A program made the position numbers and the translations under genes. A model generated the notes under the pieces. The model saw only the letters and a list, made by a program, of their open reading frames with translations. It had not been told where the DNA came from and searched no databases. A stretch of 15,285 nucleotides of DNA from Prevotella sp. UBA7594 (GTDB taxonomy: Bacteria; Bacteroidota; Bacteroidia; Bacteroidales; Bacteroidaceae), in NCBI GenBank assembly GCA_002490315.1, contig DLKG01000035.1:19208-34492 (forward strand). The letters run 5' to 3'. Positions 1-9,133 of the stretch are shown here, one piece after another. Positions within the stretch are counted from its first letter, which is position 1, and every line of letters begins with the position of its first letter.

Positions 1-19
1 TAATTCCTAACTCCTAATT

Positions 20-1504
20 CTATTTAATCCATCCCTCGTACTCGAACTTGCACGACTTACATCTGTCAGCCATTCGCACGTAGGTGGTTTTAATCTTGTT
101 GACAACCCATTGATGCAAGAAGTCGGCACGCATCTTTTGCAGCACGACATTCTTCATCACCTGATAGTCCTCGGTTATGGTGGCGCGATGGGCAGGAGTG
201 CGGCTCTTCAGTTTCACGATTGCCACAACCTGCTTACCCTTTTCGTTGACCATCTGGAAAGCATCGGACACGTTGCCGACCTCCATAGTCTCCACCTTAC
301 GAGCCACCTCCGTCGGCAGATCCTTCATCTGGAACTTCGAAGTGCGGCCGTCATCACCGTTATATGACATCAAGCCGTGATTGTTGCGCGTGTCCTTATC
401 GTCAGACATCACCGTCGCAGCCTCCTCAAAGGAGAACTTTCCGTCACGAATGTCAACAGCCACGGAGTCGAGGCGTACACGCATGGAGTCGGTGGCCTCC
501 TGCGACACTTTAGGCACACGCAAGATGTGGCGCACCTTTATCTTGTCGCCGCGCTTATCAATGAGCTGTATGATGTGGAAGCCGTACTCCGACTCCACAA
601 TCTTCGAAATCTTCTTCGGGTCGGTGAGGTTGAACGCCACAGCCGCAAAGGCAGGGTCGAGCATTCCGCGGCCCACATAATCCATCTCGCCACCCTGGCG
701 CGAAGAGCCCGGGTCGTCAGAATAGAGGCGTGCAAGCGTGGCAAACGAAGCCTCACCCTTGTTGATGCGGTCGGTGTAGTCGCGCAGGTCGTTCTTCACG
801 CGGTTGATCTCGTCTTGCGAGATTTTCGGTTGCTTGGTGATAATCTCCACCTCCACCTCTGTAGGCACGAACGGCACGCTGTCCTCCGGCAAGCCACGGA
901 AATAGTTGCGCACGTCAGACGGCGTCACCGATATGTCGCTGACAAGCTTCTCGCGCATCTGCTGAATGAGCTGGTTGTTGCGGAAGTCATCATGCAGCTG
1001 CTGTCGCATCTGCGACACGGTCATCTTCTTGTACTCCTCCAGTTTCTCACGCGAGCCTGCCTGCTGTATCCAGCGGTTGATCTGCATGTCAATGTTCTGC
1101 GCAATCTCCGACTCAGTGACCTTGATGGAGTCGATCTCCGCCTGGTGGAGGAACAGTTTCTGCACTGCAATCTGCTCCGGGATGGCACAGTCGGGATCGC
1201 CATGCCACGTCACGCCTTCCATCTCACCCTGGAGCTTCATCATCTCCACGTCAGACTTCAGGATTGGCTCGTCGCCGACAACCCACATCACCTCGTCGAC
1301 AATGCTATGCTCAGGTACGGGCTGGTCGGTCACGACGGGGCGGCTCTCCGAGGTATCAGGCAAGGTTACAGCCCCATTCTTCGATGCTGTAGTGTCAGCG
1401 GCAAAAAGTGAGGCGCTTGCCGAAGTGCGGCTCGCACTGACGCCCACAGCTGCAAAAGCAGCAAGGGCGAGAGCCACTAAAGATATGTTTAAACTCTTTG
1501 TCAT
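20..1504 (-). CDS. surA: SurA-like periplasmic peptidyl-prolyl isomerase/chaperone
   Basis: 494 aa. Role known for the family: periplasmic chaperone and prolyl cis-trans isomerase that escorts outer-membrane proteins to the BAM machinery. An Ala-rich signal peptide (about residues 1-24) is followed by a Ser/Thr-rich stretch to about 60. A SurA N-terminal chaperone domain covers about 65-200 and opens with the typical DEVMWVVGDEPILKSDVE. Two parvulin domains follow. The first (about 217-319) keeps the terminal YGFHIIQL but has VEVEIITKQ where the active-site RHIL strand is expected, so it may be catalytically weak. The second (about 322-433) has a good KVRHILRVPK strand. The C-terminus contains a CKSC pair (482-485). 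It lies 55 bases downstream of the other isomerase on the same strand, so co-transcription is likely. The symbol rests on architecture; Bacteroidota carry several SurA/PpiC paralogues, so true orthology to E. coli surA is unproven. Confidence 0.88.
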   Translation of the reverse strand: MTKSLNISLVALALAAFAAVGVSASRTSASASLFAADTTASKNGAVTLPDTSESRPVVTDQPVPEHSIVDEVMWVVGDEPILKSDVEMMKLQGEMEGVTWHGDPDCAIPEQIAVQKLFLHQAEIDSIKVTESEIAQNIDMQINRWIQQAGSREKLEEYKKMTVSQMRQQLHDDFRNNQLIQQMREKLVSDISVTPSDVRNYFRGLPEDSVPFVPTEVEVEIITKQPKISQDEINRVKNDLRDYTDRINKGEASFATLARLYSDDPGSSRQGGEMDYVGRGMLDPAFAAVAFNLTDPKKISKIVESEYGFHIIQLIDKRGDKIKVRHILRVPKVSQEATDSMRVRLDSVAVDIRDGKFSFEEAATVMSDDKDTRNNHGLMSYNGDDGRTSKFQMKDLPTEVARKVETMEVGNVSDAFQMVNEKGKQVVAIVKLKSRTPAHRATITEDYQVMKNVVLQKMRADFLHQWVVNKIKTTYVRMADRCKSCKFEYEGWIK

Positions 1505-1559
1505 CTATGTATATTGTGTGTGTATGTCTGTTTCTTTCTTTTTTGTGGAGTCGTGAGCA

Positions 1560-2984
1560 TTAGTGCTTGTTAACGGTTTCAAGCACGGCGTTGTCCACAT
1601 TCACGGCGTAGCGCTTGCGCAAATCGGCGATCCAGTCTTTCTCAAGCTGGTCCTGATAATCGCTCACCACGAGCTCGCGCACGTCCTCATAGCTCTGCGG
1701 AGCCTTGAGCAGTTTGCCATAGGTAGCAGTGAGCGGGAAGTCCTTCACGGCAGCCACTGTGGTGTCCTTTCCGAACTCAATCTTGTCGATGAGAGCATTG
1801 TCGCCCTCACGGAAGATACCCTTCACGACCTTGATGCGTATTGTGGAGTCGTTGAACTCCTTGCGCAAACTGTCGGCCCAAAGGTTGAACGGCACGTTCT
1901 TCACGGCGTTTTTCACGGCATCGATGTCATCCTGGGTCTTCACCCAATAGGCGATGCCCTTAAAGCGCGGAGCGTCCCAGCGATATTTCTTGCGGTTCTT
2001 CTTGAAGAACTTTTCAAGTCCTTTCTCGTCCTTTGCCGCTTTCTGCCATACATTGCGGTTGGAGATTTCGTAGAGAAGGAGTCCGTCGTGATACTCCTTG
2101 ATAAGATTGGCGAGAGCAGGGTCGGCTGCAGCCATCTCTGCTGCGCGGCTGTCGACGATGTCCTCAGGATTGCAAGGAGGCACGGAGGCCTTTGCTATGG
2201 AGTCAATCTTTTGCGAGATGATGCGCTCGCGAAGTCCACGTTGCTCGATGAAGCGGCGGATGTCGGCACGCACGGTGTCGTAGGGGAAGAAGTTTTGCTT
2301 ACCCTCAAGACGCACGATATGGTAGCCATAAGGTGAGAGGAACGGCTTCGATGTCTCTCCCGGCTTCATGGAGAAGATAGTGTTCTCAAATTCCTTCACC
2401 ATCTGTCCGCGCTGCACCCATGAGAGATCGCCGCCGCGTACAGCCGATGCACGGTCGTCAGAGCAACGGCGCGCAAGATCGCGGAAGTCGGCACCCTTCT
2501 TCAAGGCGTTGTAGATGGAGTCGGCACGCACGAGTGCAGAGTCCTGTTGGATTTTCGTAGAGTGCTGCGGCAAGAGCACAAGGATATGCAGCGGATGTAC
2601 CAAGCCGCCGTTGCCGTCAATGCGGAGACGCGTCTCGTCATAGATGCGACGTGCCTCGCGCTCCACGTCAGCGTCGTTGATGAACGACGGACGCACCTGT
2701 TGGTCGCGATACATCAGAAACTCGTCGCGGAATGCCTTTGTCGTGTCGATGCCTGCCGCCTCAGCAGCAAGCACCTTCAGCTTATAGTTGACGAAGAGGT
2801 CCACATAGTCCTTTACGTCCTTCTTGTCGACCACGGTCTCGGAGTTGTTCTTGTTGTATGAATATTCGAATTCGGAGCGCGGCACAGCATGCCCGCCAAT
2901 AGTCATAATTGTGGGGTCGGATGTCTGTGCCGACACGCTGCCTGCCACGGCAAGCAGTGCCACCAACAGTGATTTAAACTTCAT
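1560..2984 (-). CDS. PpiC-type parvulin peptidyl-prolyl isomerase, periplasmic
   Basis: 474 aa. It starts with a clean signal peptide, MKFKSLLVALLAVAGSVSA, with probable cleavage before Gln20. A SurA/PpiC-like helical N-terminal region (about 25-125) precedes a parvulin domain at about 128-229, recognised by HPLHILVLLP (130-139), the RGGDLSWVQRGQMV loop and the closing YGYHIVRLEGK (219-229). Predicted function is prolyl isomerisation and folding of exported proteins in the periplasm. The remaining 240 residues are helical and charged, but residues about 341-425 (RFKGIAYWVKTQDDIDAVKNA onward) have the spacing of a second, strongly degraded parvulin domain, which is inference. It lies between guaB and the SurA-like gene on the same strand. 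No TAnnTTTG promoter is visible directly upstream, so it may be read from the guaB promoter through the intervening hairpin. Confidence 0.87.
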   Translation of the reverse strand: MKFKSLLVALLAVAGSVSAQTSDPTIMTIGGHAVPRSEFEYSYNKNNSETVVDKKDVKDYVDLFVNYKLKVLAAEAAGIDTTKAFRDEFLMYRDQQVRPSFINDADVEREARRIYDETRLRIDGNGGLVHPLHILVLLPQHSTKIQQDSALVRADSIYNALKKGADFRDLARRCSDDRASAVRGGDLSWVQRGQMVKEFENTIFSMKPGETSKPFLSPYGYHIVRLEGKQNFFPYDTVRADIRRFIEQRGLRERIISQKIDSIAKASVPPCNPEDIVDSRAAEMAAADPALANLIKEYHDGLLLYEISNRNVWQKAAKDEKGLEKFFKKNRKKYRWDAPRFKGIAYWVKTQDDIDAVKNAVKNVPFNLWADSLRKEFNDSTIRIKVVKGIFREGDNALIDKIEFGKDTTVAAVKDFPLTATYGKLLKAPQSYEDVRELVVSDYQDQLEKDWIADLRKRYAVNVDNAVLETVNKH

Positions 2985-3023
2985 TTTTCGTTTACAGTAA
3001 TGCTAATGTTTATAAAATAGGTT

Positions 3024-3075
3024 AAGCAATGGTCCGGGCTCGCCCCTTATCGGGTGCAGGTCCGAGCCATTGCTT
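3024..3075 (-). terminator. Large hairpin between guaB and the PpiC-like gene (terminator or attenuator)
   Basis: A perfect 9-base inverted repeat, AAGCAATGG (3024-3032) and CCATTGCTT (3067-3075), closes the structure. Inside, GGCTCG and CGAGCC can pair as well (with a bulge), and a CCC/GGG pair sits around the centre. Read on the minus strand it begins 64 bases after the guaB stop. The run of T follows on the plus-strand side (3076-3081) instead of after the minus-strand stem, so it is not a textbook intrinsic terminator for guaB. It may be a weak terminator, a processing site or an attenuator for the isomerase genes. Confidence 0.5.
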
Positions 3076-3139
3076 CTTTTTACCTTTACAAATTCAAATT
3101 TCTATGTTCTAACTCCTATTTCCGACTCAGCGCTTCCCT

Positions 3140-4675
<1,536 letters not shown>

Positions 4676-4736
4676 TTAAACGGATTTTTATTTTCCTTGT
4701 TAAAGGTAATTAACGCCTAATTAGCGTCTGAAAGGC

Positions 4737-4761
4737 GGCAGGCGGCGAAAGACCGCCTGCC
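4737..4761 (-). terminator. Strong hairpin after the subtilase gene
   Basis: Perfect 9-base inverted repeat GGCAGGCGG (4737-4745) and CCGCCTGCC (4753-4761) with a 7-base loop. It begins 9 bases beyond the subtilase stop on the minus strand. Only a short CTTT follows on that strand, so the U-tract is weak. Its position and GC-rich stem suggest the end of the Omp28-subtilase transcript. Confidence 0.65.
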
Positions 4762-4770
4762 TGTTCCTCC

Positions 4771-6963
4771 TTATTGACAGACGAACTTATACGGTTTGTT
4801 TGCGGTGTCGGTCTTCACCGACAACACGTAGACGCCCTTGGAGAGCGACGGCAGACTGACACTGACGGACTCGCCTGCACGCCTGTTGCCAAGTTTTTCG
4901 CTAAGAAGCAGATGACCGTAGAGGTCGCAAAGCGTAACGGCAGCCGCACGAGTGTCACGCGGGAAACTGACAACGGCCTGTCCTGAAGCAATAGCTACAG
5001 TGCCGTCGAACGCTACTTGCAGCGACTGACATCCTGCCTCCTCCATCTCAAGACACTTTCGCAGACCGTCCATGGCGTTGATTTTGCCATAGCCCCAATT
5101 GTTGTCTGCCTCGGCAGACGTGAAGTTGTCCTTGCGTGCGGTTGTCTCCACGATCTGATGCAGTTCTTCCGGTGTAAGCTCGGGATAAGCCTGCAGCCAT
5201 GTGGCCACGATGCCTGCCACGAAAGGCGACGCCATAGAAGTGCCCTGCATGTAGCCATAGAGATTGTTGCGCCCGTACTTCTCGTTGTAGTCGGCATACA
5301 TCAGTGTGCTCGACGCGTCATTGGTGGACACGGCTGAGATGATGAGACATCCTGGAGCGGCGATGTCCGGTTTTATGCGCCCGTCGGCAGTAGGACCATA
5401 GCTTGAGAAGGAGCTAATGTCTCCTATGGTCTCGTCAAGCGTAGCCTTCGTGCCACTGTTGGTAGTGTATTCGTTGCGTGTTGTGTAGGAGCCGACGGTC
5501 AGTATGCGCTTGCCCGTTCCGCCAATTTCCGCGAGTGTGGACGAGGAAGCGTCCGGGTCGGAATATCCGTCGATGCCGAGCGACTCGAGTCCGAGATAGG
5601 AGTTGTCAGCCCACACGTTGACACGCCCAGCCCCCTTTGGAGTGATGGTGAGCGCGATGGCGTAATTGGAGCGGAGGTTGGTAAGAGCGGAGGTCAGCAC
5701 CACGTGGGGCTTGCCATTGAGCGGACTCGTCTCCGACGCCACCTTCCACGTGCCCGTGGCGTAGCGTCCGAACGACGCCTCAGTGACGCCGTCGGCAGGA
5801 TAGACTGTCGTGGAGTTGGCGTCTTTCTTGTTGAACGTGCTGTATGCTGCAAGGTCTACGGTGAATTCCGTACCCTTCTCGCCCCATATCTCTATCGTGC
5901 CGCCGGTCTTCGAGGCTGACGGCCCGCTCTTGTACTTGACGAAGGTCTTCAGTGGGGCATCGGAAGAAGAAGAGAAGGAGTGGTCGATGTGGAATTTGTC
6001 CGTGCGGTGGTTGCCAGCCGCGCCAACGATAAGACGTCCTGCCTTCTGCATGGCGTCGGTCATCGTGTCGAACGTCGACGTGCCGTCGTGCGGACCCTCA
6101 TGGTTGCCGAGACTGAGATTTACTACACATGGCTCCCCCACCTCGTCGGCATAGTCGAAAATGTACTGCACGGCATTGCAGATGTCGGCACTGCTGCATT
6201 TCGAGAGGTCGAGTGCCACGAGCACAATGTCGGCGTCGGGGGCGTTGCCCACGTAGGCGCCGTCCTTGTAGTCGTCGCTACCCGTGGCTATCGCTGCGAC
6301 GTGCGTACCATGTGAGTTGGAGTCGCTATCGCCCTGTGATGCGGCAATAAGTTCGGGAGTGTTGAGTTCCACTCCATAGCCGTACTTTGCAGGAGCGGAA
6401 GCTCCGGAAAACGAGGTCGTCTCCTGCTCCCACACACGCTTGATGCGCAACGTGCCGTCAACGGGATTGCGGAAAGCGCTGTGGAGATAGTCGAAGCCTG
6501 CGTCCACAATGCCCACAACCACACCTTTTCCCGTGTAGGCATGTGGCAGCGACGTGCCCTTATGAATGGCGTCGGTGCCTGCCTCCTGACGTGCCACGTC
6601 GAGCATCTGGCTTACGCCGGAAGCGAGTTGCACGTATTCCACGCCGTCTTTGGTCGCCAAGTCGCGCAGCTCTCCCATAGAAAGCCGCACGACAGCGGTG
6701 TTGCCATACTGCGCCGTTGGCACCACGTCGAGTTGCTGCCACGATGTCGTGGAGGGATTGATGGTGACATAGGCTGAGAATCTACGCTCCGAGTGCTCCA
6801 CTCCCTTTAGCTTATTGCTGCCGCCATTGTCCGACAAGGCAATGGCAGCCTTGGGCGACAAAACACCCTGTCCCCAACCTACGGCTGGGAACAGAGACAT
6901 TGCCATACCTATTATATATATATAAGGTATTCTCATAATATGACTATTTCTTACCTGCGGCAT
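4771..6963 (-). CDS. S8 family subtilisin-like serine protease with T9SS sorting domain
   Basis: 730 aa from this ATG. A second ATG at 6936 (residue 10) gives a cleaner signal peptide (MRIPYIYIIGMAMSLFPAVGWGQ) and may be the real start; the first ATG lies only 2 bases after the upstream stop. A propeptide-like region covers about 53-125. The catalytic domain carries the full S8 triad: Asp154 (GIVDAGFD), His218 (NSHGTHVA) and Ser576 (GTSMASP), with oxyanion-hole Asn318 (GAAGN). About 260 residues separate Asn318 and Ser576, so a beta-rich insert of roughly 150-180 residues (about 325-500) sits in the domain, as known in some Csp-like subtilases. Residues about 650-730 form a T9SS type A sorting domain (VTLCDLYGHLLL..., LSKGVYVLSVKT). 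Predicted to be an exported, surface-attached or released endopeptidase. Its substrate is unknown. It is probably translationally coupled to the Omp28-like gene. Confidence 0.93.
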   Translation of the reverse strand: MPQVRNSHIMRIPYIYIIGMAMSLFPAVGWGQGVLSPKAAIALSDNGGSNKLKGVEHSERRFSAYVTINPSTTSWQQLDVVPTAQYGNTAVVRLSMGELRDLATKDGVEYVQLASGVSQMLDVARQEAGTDAIHKGTSLPHAYTGKGVVVGIVDAGFDYLHSAFRNPVDGTLRIKRVWEQETTSFSGASAPAKYGYGVELNTPELIAASQGDSDSNSHGTHVAAIATGSDDYKDGAYVGNAPDADIVLVALDLSKCSSADICNAVQYIFDYADEVGEPCVVNLSLGNHEGPHDGTSTFDTMTDAMQKAGRLIVGAAGNHRTDKFHIDHSFSSSSDAPLKTFVKYKSGPSASKTGGTIEIWGEKGTEFTVDLAAYSTFNKKDANSTTVYPADGVTEASFGRYATGTWKVASETSPLNGKPHVVLTSALTNLRSNYAIALTITPKGAGRVNVWADNSYLGLESLGIDGYSDPDASSSTLAEIGGTGKRILTVGSYTTRNEYTTNSGTKATLDETIGDISSFSSYGPTADGRIKPDIAAPGCLIISAVSTNDASSTLMYADYNEKYGRNNLYGYMQGTSMASPFVAGIVATWLQAYPELTPEELHQIVETTARKDNFTSAEADNNWGYGKINAMDGLRKCLEMEEAGCQSLQVAFDGTVAIASGQAVVSFPRDTRAAAVTLCDLYGHLLLSEKLGNRRAGESVSVSLPSLSKGVYVLSVKTDTANKPYKFVCQ

Positions 6964-6965
6964 TG

Positions 6966-8900
6966 TTATTTTACAAGCACTTTCTTCGTTGTCAGCTTGC
7001 CGTTCGACAGCAGCTTCACGATGTAGACGCCGTTGGCAAGGCGCGAGTCGACATTCACTTTTCCGCCCGCAATGCTGTATACGTCCACACGCTCGCAGTC
7101 GCCGCTGACGCTTATCCTGCCGTCAGCCACGCGCACAGCAGGCTCTGTCGCCGGCTGCTGCTCCACGCTCTCCACGTCTGTCGACGTACCAAAGCCCTTC
7201 TGCATGTGCGACTCGCCGAGCTTCGCCTCACAGCTATTGAAGATGATGTTCTTCGTATTGTCGTCCGCATCATATTCCCCGACGTATGCCACAACCGACA
7301 TATTCTCAAGCACAGCCTTTATGTTGGTCTGCGAGGGATTGTACTTGCCGCTGTACATTCCGTCGTTGTCGATGTAGTCGTCAATCCAGTAGGAAGAGTG
7401 GATGCTGTCGGGAATGGTGATGGTCTTCGTCCATGTCATGGTCTTGCCATCCTCAAGTTCGCAGCTGATACCCCAGTTGTTGCCCGTCACTGTGCCTCTC
7501 GACACGCGGCTGTGCGTATAATTGGTGCCGCCATTTGCCTGATATGCCTTGATGCCGTCCTGCACGAGATAGACGTTGAAGAGTACTTTGTCGGAAGGCA
7601 TATCCGTATGAGGCTTCACCTGCAGCTTGACGGTCAGCTCGCGCGTACTCTTGTCGAGCGCTGTCTCCAGATTGAGCGACACGTAGGGCTTTGCAGAAGC
7701 GGCATGACTGAGGAGAGTGATGATGTCGCCGTAGTCTACATTGACGACCGGAGCCATGCCAACAGAACTGTCGGCGTTGCGGTTCACCATCACGGCTGGT
7801 GCGAAAGTGCTGCCTGGATTGCTATAGAAGAAGCGGCTGAAATCGTCCTCTTCCATGGTGAACATATCTGGATAGTAGCCGGCATGGTGGGTAAGTTCGA
7901 TGATACTGTCCTCAGACACATTTTGATAAGCCTCCAGCGCACCGTCAATAGTGACGTGACCTGAGGGACACTGCGTGCAGTCCTGGCCCGTGAAGCTCTC
8001 CACAAGCAGCGAGCGCTCCATGTCGTGCGGATAGAAGAAGAGAGAGCCCGACGAAGAGTTGTCGGAGGGGTCCACCTCCACTCCCTTGCCGTTGACGTTG
8101 GCAAGTTCCACGTTCACATCCTGATTGCCCTCGTTGTTGCTGTTCAAGCCTGAGAGCTTGAAGCTGTAGCCTTCCTTTGGCTTAATGGCAAGCCCGTCGA
8201 AGTGCTGAGTGGTGGTTTTGCCGCCCACCGTAACAATAGCATCGAAAGCGTTGATAGTGGTCGTGCCTGCATTGAGGAAGCGCGCCGAGAAGTCGTAGTC
8301 GTTGCCTGCCTTGAAATATCCGTCGAAATTGTTTCTGCCCATGATGGCGTCGGTGTAGTCGGCTGCTCCGTCAACATTAACAAAGATGTAGGCGCTACCC
8401 TTGCCCATTCCGTACGTGTCCACCCACTCACCGTCCTTATAGGCGAAGTTGCAGCCGCTGATGTCGTACGAACCGTCGGAAAGAAGCATATTGTAGGTAG
8501 AGGGTATCTCTGCCGTGTAGCCGATGTAGAGACATTCCTCATCGCCCGTGATGGTGTACGGCGTGGGGAGAGTCCATTTGGCTTTGGAGTATGCTCTCGA
8601 CACTTTCAGCGTGCCCTCCACAAGCGGAGTGCCGTCGAGAGATGTGGATATGAATGTGTTCAGCTTATTGTCCGTAGTGTTCTTCGAGCCGACAGCAATC
8701 TCCACGAAGTCTATCGTCTTGCCCTTCAGAGCCTGGAGTTTCGCCTTGCTAAGGCGTATGGCCTGACCCTGCGTCGTGGAAGAACCGAGTCGGAAGATGT
8801 TGCGGTTGATTGTTTCTTTCGAGTAACCAATGGTCACTGCGTCGGCACTACCTATATTTAAAAGGAGAAGCGACGCTACTGCCAGTGTAAATTTTCTCAT
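6966..8900 (-). CDS. Omp28-like secreted protein with CxxC motif and T9SS sorting domain
   Basis: 644 aa. Signal peptide at residues 1-21 (MRKFTLAVASLLLLNIGSADA). Residues about 30-185 form a beta-rich, jelly-roll-like module containing AKLQALKGKTIDFVEIAVGS; a similar module occurs twice in the large protein at 11841-15017. A beta-sandwich domain (about 190-290) follows. Then comes the Omp28-type segment, SLLVESFTGQDCTQCPSG (297-314), with a thioredoxin-like Cys308-x-x-Cys311 and THHAGYYPDMFTMEE (337-351). The C-terminal 65 residues are a T9SS type A domain (VDVYSIAGGKV..., LANGVYIVKLL, KVLVK). Known for the family: surface-exposed outer-membrane-associated proteins, Omp28 of Porphyromonas gingivalis being a putative adhesin. 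Whether the CxxC is redox-active is unknown. First gene of a probable two-gene unit with the subtilase, from its own divergent promoter. Confidence 0.85.
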   Translation of the reverse strand: MRKFTLAVASLLLLNIGSADAVTIGYSKETINRNIFRLGSSTTQGQAIRLSKAKLQALKGKTIDFVEIAVGSKNTTDNKLNTFISTSLDGTPLVEGTLKVSRAYSKAKWTLPTPYTITGDEECLYIGYTAEIPSTYNMLLSDGSYDISGCNFAYKDGEWVDTYGMGKGSAYIFVNVDGAADYTDAIMGRNNFDGYFKAGNDYDFSARFLNAGTTTINAFDAIVTVGGKTTTQHFDGLAIKPKEGYSFKLSGLNSNNEGNQDVNVELANVNGKGVEVDPSDNSSSGSLFFYPHDMERSLLVESFTGQDCTQCPSGHVTIDGALEAYQNVSEDSIIELTHHAGYYPDMFTMEEDDFSRFFYSNPGSTFAPAVMVNRNADSSVGMAPVVNVDYGDIITLLSHAASAKPYVSLNLETALDKSTRELTVKLQVKPHTDMPSDKVLFNVYLVQDGIKAYQANGGTNYTHSRVSRGTVTGNNWGISCELEDGKTMTWTKTITIPDSIHSSYWIDDYIDNDGMYSGKYNPSQTNIKAVLENMSVVAYVGEYDADDNTKNIIFNSCEAKLGESHMQKGFGTSTDVESVEQQPATEPAVRVADGRISVSGDCERVDVYSIAGGKVNVDSRLANGVYIVKLLSNGKLTTKKVLVK

Positions 8901-8995
8901 ATATCTCTTATTGTTAAATATTAATATTCAATATTACAGATGTATTTTTATTTATTAAATATGTCAAATCGAAAGCTAAAATCTCTTTTCCGTTG

Positions 8996-9026
8996 CAAAA
9001 TTACTTATTTTCCACGTATTTGCAAT
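8996..9026 (-). promoter_or_regulatory. Probable promoter of the Omp28-subtilase unit
   Basis: On the minus strand, ATTG (9023-9026) is followed after 19 bases by TAATTTTG (8996-9003). This fits the Bacteroidota pattern TTTG-N19-21-TAnnTTTG with one mismatch in the -33 box. It implies a leader of about 85-90 bases before the ATG at 8900. Confidence 0.6.
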
Positions 9027-9051
9027 AAAGACTTTGCATTTTTATTTAAGA

Positions 9052-9085
9052 TTTGTTCGCCTTTCAAAGGAAATGTGTACCTTTG
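9052..9085 (+). promoter_or_regulatory. Probable promoter of the large rightward secreted-protein genes
   Basis: TTTG (9052-9055) and TACCTTTG (9078-9085) match the Bacteroidota -33 and -7 elements, with a slightly long 22-base spacer. An 11-base palindrome, CCTTTCAAAGG (9060-9070), lies between them and could be an operator. Transcription from here would start near 9092, downstream of an in-frame ATG at 9053, which supports choosing the ATG at 9134 for the gene. Confidence 0.6.
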
Positions 9086-9133
9086 CAAAAAAATAAGAGA
9101 GTATTTAAAGTTAAACATCAAAACGCAATTATT

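Larger units (their letters stand above)
8901..9133. other. Divergent intergenic control region
   Basis: AT-rich 233-base gap between the two transcription arms of the secreted-protein locus. It contains one probable promoter in each direction, with facing -33 boxes about 25 bases apart. Both leaders are A/T-rich without a recognisable Shine-Dalgarno sequence, as is usual in Bacteroidota. A short open frame starting at 8940 is judged non-coding. Confidence 0.6.

Noticed and set aside
377..1411. 344-codon open frame on the plus strand
   Set aside because: Lies wholly antisense to the SurA-like gene; the translation is His/Leu/Arg-rich with no recognisable domain, typical of a shadow frame in GC-rich coding DNA.
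1563..2336. 257-codon open frame on the plus strand
   Set aside because: Antisense to the PpiC-like gene; composition and lack of motifs mark it as a shadow.
6963..7964. 333-codon open frame on the plus strand starting at the Omp28/subtilase junction
   Set aside because: Antisense to the Omp28-like gene, His/Val-rich, no signal, domain or promoter; a shadow frame.
9053..9133. Upstream in-frame ATG at 9053 as the start of the large secreted protein
   Set aside because: It would place 27 charged residues before the signal peptide and lies at the probable -33 box, upstream of the expected transcription start.
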